A stretch of DNA of 20,238 nucleotides, from NCBI GenBank assembly GCA_000969725.1, contig JXSR01S045891.1; one strand, given 5' to 3'. The notes below the pieces were generated by a model. It did no database searches. It was not told the origin of the DNA and saw only the letters and a program-made list of their open reading frames with translations. This document shows positions 18,492 through 20,238 of the stretch, one piece after another (positions within the stretch are counted from its first letter, which is position 1; the number at the start of each line of letters is the position of its first letter). A program made the translations under genes and the position numbers. This stretch comes from Ophiothrix spiculata (taxonomy: Eukaryota; Echinodermata; Ophiuroidea; Amphilepidida; Ophiotrichidae).

Positions 18492-18495
18492 TTAA

Positions 18496-18885
18496 CTAAT
18501 TGATGCTCTACTAAGAAATTGATAAAGGATTCTTGAGGAGTAGATTATTTTGAGACGTGATCTCATTTCAAAGTTAGATAATCATCAACATATGTTTTTT
18601 ATAACAAGCGTAATCACTTCTGATGTTCAGATTTTGACATGAAATAAAATATAATATGTTGAAGGATAAACTGATGTGAATTGTGGCATTTAATTTTAAG
18701 CCAGCAAACTTAACCATCCAACAAATTGAACTCCCAATTGAACCATCCAACATCCATGCATATCCCTATCGCATAGGCTAAATATAAAAATTAAAAACCA
18801 GGGGAAAACCCTGATTGCAACACTGTGTCATTTCATACAGCTACGGTGTATATCGTATGTTATTAGTGATGCTACATCAGATCAC
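18496..18885. other. AT-rich sequence with a 29-bp-spaced direct repeat
   Basis: AACCATCCAACA occurs at 18712-18723 and 18741-18752. Apart from this small duplication I see no gene or bounded element. Confidence 0.4.
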
Positions 18886-19007
18886 CTTTAAAAGACACAA
18901 TGTCAAAAATTTACAGAAAACTTTGAATACATTTAGTACATCACTTCTTTAAAAGATACAATGTCAAAAATTTACAGAAAACTTTAAATACATTTAGTAC
19001 ATCACTT
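18886..19007. repeat. 61-bp tandem duplication
   Basis: 18886-18946 and 18947-19007 are head-to-tail copies beginning C(T)TTTAAAAGA and ending GTACATCACTT. They differ at about two or three positions. The duplication is recent relative to other repeats here and is non-coding. Confidence 0.95.
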
Positions 19008-19548
19008 CTAATACACAATGCAATGGCGGATCAAGGATCAATTACGGAGGCTGAGAGGGTGTTAGTACCCAAATTTTACCCTAAAATTGTGTTTTAACTT
19101 AAGGAATTTGCAGGAATTTGCCAAATTTAGAGGGGATAGAATGAGTTACATACAACACATTTTATCATCTTGAAACACAGTATAACATCTGATCTGAATA
19201 CATGTTGAATATCACCACTCTGGCATTAAAGGCCAAATAAAAAATAATATGTGAATTTTCTTTCCCAATTTGTTCCTCATTTGACACATGGTGTAACTAT
19301 ATCCCTATCACTGCATTGATTTTATCGCAAGATAACTGTTGTATTGCTTGTTTGTCATCCTACACATGTGTAATCAGAGGTTTCCATATTGACTCGCAAA
19401 AACAATATCAGGTTGTATTAGATTACTTGTATAATGTCAATTTGATGATTTTGTAATCAAATTGGATAGTATACAATTGCAAAAGATAGAAAATATTCTT
19501 GTTAATCCTGAGCAAAATAATTTGTGAGGCTCTTTAAAAATGTTAGAT
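19008..19548. other. AT-rich stretch, possible transposon-end phrase
   Basis: CAATGGCGGATCAAGGATC (19020-19038) resembles the ATGGCGGATCCAGG-type starts I recall from marine invertebrate transposons (memory, unverified), but no inverted partner is present. Nothing else is supportable. Confidence 0.25.
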
Positions 19549-20137
19549 TAAAATGAATTGGGTTTTATTTTTAAGGACAACATTAATAACAACAAAACAC
19601 TATTGCACATTGACACATGTATTGAGCAAGCGTATCGATTCTTGTAATCATTGTATACACAAGGGCCTCTTGGAAAGTGACACATCTCCAGACTCAATTA
19701 CAATTAGAGCAAGTTTCCCCTTACATAGGAGTGTGCCTTGCATCTATATAGCACAAGAAACTAAACTGTTATTCCAAACTATTGCGTCACAAACTCCCTA
19801 TCTGCCCTGCACGTCCACAATTTAAGACACATTACAGTTTTGTAGCCCACTTTGCAATCACACAGTGATATCAGCAAAAATAGAAATTTGTTTTACTCAA
19901 ATCACAAGTGTAACTAATAGCATTTTCACTCGGATGCATATAAGCTTTCAACTGAATTTTAGGTCAACAAACTGCTTACACCTTTTGCATTATATTTGTC
20001 ACAAATGACAAAGATTTACACAGTTGGCAAATCTTGTAACAAACAGACTAAGACAAGGAAATACAGCTTCTAATTTGCTCTTCAACTTATCTAACATAAC
20101 CATTATTGATTGTAATCTTCCGGGCTTTTGTAGCCCT
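19549..20137 (+). repeat. duplicated segment, copy 2 (partner 13773-14580)
   Basis: It aligns gap-free to copy 1 over 480 bp (19658-20137 against 14101-14580) at about 96% identity, in the same orientation and 5.6 kb away. It carries no MITE at the position where copy 1 has one: GCACATTGACACATGT here against GCACATA plus insertion plus TAGACTCATGT there. The 90-codon frame at 19553-19825 reads the repeat and has no domain. The matching region of copy 1 differs and is interrupted by the MITE, so I do not call it a gene. Confidence 0.9.
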
Positions 20138-20238
20138 CGAGCAACCTAAAATTTCAAGGAAATACAGCTCCTAATTCGCTCTTCAACTTATCTAACATAA
20201 CCATTATTGATTGTAATCTTTCGGTCTTTTGTAGCCCA
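20054..20238 (+). repeat. 101-bp tandem unit, running off the window end
   Basis: CAAGGAAATACAGCT begins at 20054 and again at 20155. The second unit matches the first with about five differences over 84 bases and is cut by the window end at GTAGCCCA. Copy 1 of the duplicated segment has this unit only once (from about 14497), so the tandem expansion is specific to copy 2. Each unit carries the small stem GGGCTTTTGTAGCCC or a mutated form of it. Confidence 0.9.

Noticed and set aside
19553..19825. A 90-codon frame as a conserved small protein, since the segment is duplicated
   Set aside because: The homologous part of copy 1 is broken by the MITE. Differences between the copies are not obviously concentrated at third positions, and there is no domain.

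Overview
This window looks like AT-rich, non-coding nuclear DNA from an animal, most likely a marine invertebrate. The reasons are the many short DNA-transposon derivatives (MITEs) with TA, TTAA, 4-bp and 9-bp target duplications, a tRNA-derived SINE remnant with Pol III boxes, a retroposon-like tail ending in GCGCTTTATAAATA plus (TGAT)n, and repeat starts that I recall, without checking, from marine deuterostome and mollusc genomes (GGCGGCGGAAG, and the CGCGAAAATAACCCTGTTTACAGTA end). The species assignment is weak. I found no convincing protein-coding gene. No reading frame exceeds 95 codons, none shows a recognisable domain, and several lie inside palindromes or transposons. I saw no rRNA, functional tRNA, CRISPR array or bacterial-type gene.

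Layout. Positions 1-620 hold faint, very diverged repeats, followed by a SINE remnant near 822-910. Positions 1750-3600 hold a decayed array whose marker phrase recurs at multiples of about 200 bp once two MITEs (1939-2122 and 3111-3435) are subtracted. Positions 3436-5887 are plain AT-rich DNA. Positions 5888-8300 are a cluster of decayed elements: a GGCGGCGGAAG-type fragment, a 253-bp MITE, a degenerate inverted-repeat element at 7204-7463, and a TA-flanked MITE at 7675-7883. Positions 8300-11600 are mostly unique AT-rich sequence, with one 84-bp hairpin, a POU-octamer pair and an 18-bp perfect palindrome centred on TGACAGCTGTCA.

Positions 11600-14600 are repeat-rich. They carry a candidate retroposon and a diverged array of units of roughly 180-260 bp that was later invaded by a 219-bp palindromic element with a 9-bp target duplication, by a retroposon-like tail, and by a 218-bp hairpin-within-hairpin MITE. 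Positions 15081-16491 hold a second copy of the palindromic element, split by a 1,196-bp transposon with perfect 27-bp terminal inverted repeats and a TGGA target duplication. That transposon contains seven copies of GTTACGGAAATGA(C) at semi-regular spacing. Positions 16648-18491 hold a MITE fragment, an inverted-repeat element of about 965 bp, and a TTAA-flanked MITE of 324 bp. The window ends with a 61-bp tandem duplication, a copy of the 13.8-14.6 kb segment at about 96% identity that lacks the hairpin MITE (a natural empty site), and a 101-bp tandem unit that runs off the end.

There is no operon or pathway to describe. The biology visible here is layered transposon insertion into older tandem repeats, with several insertions that can be ordered in time. 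The most unusual object is the 1,196-bp transposon with its internal motif array.
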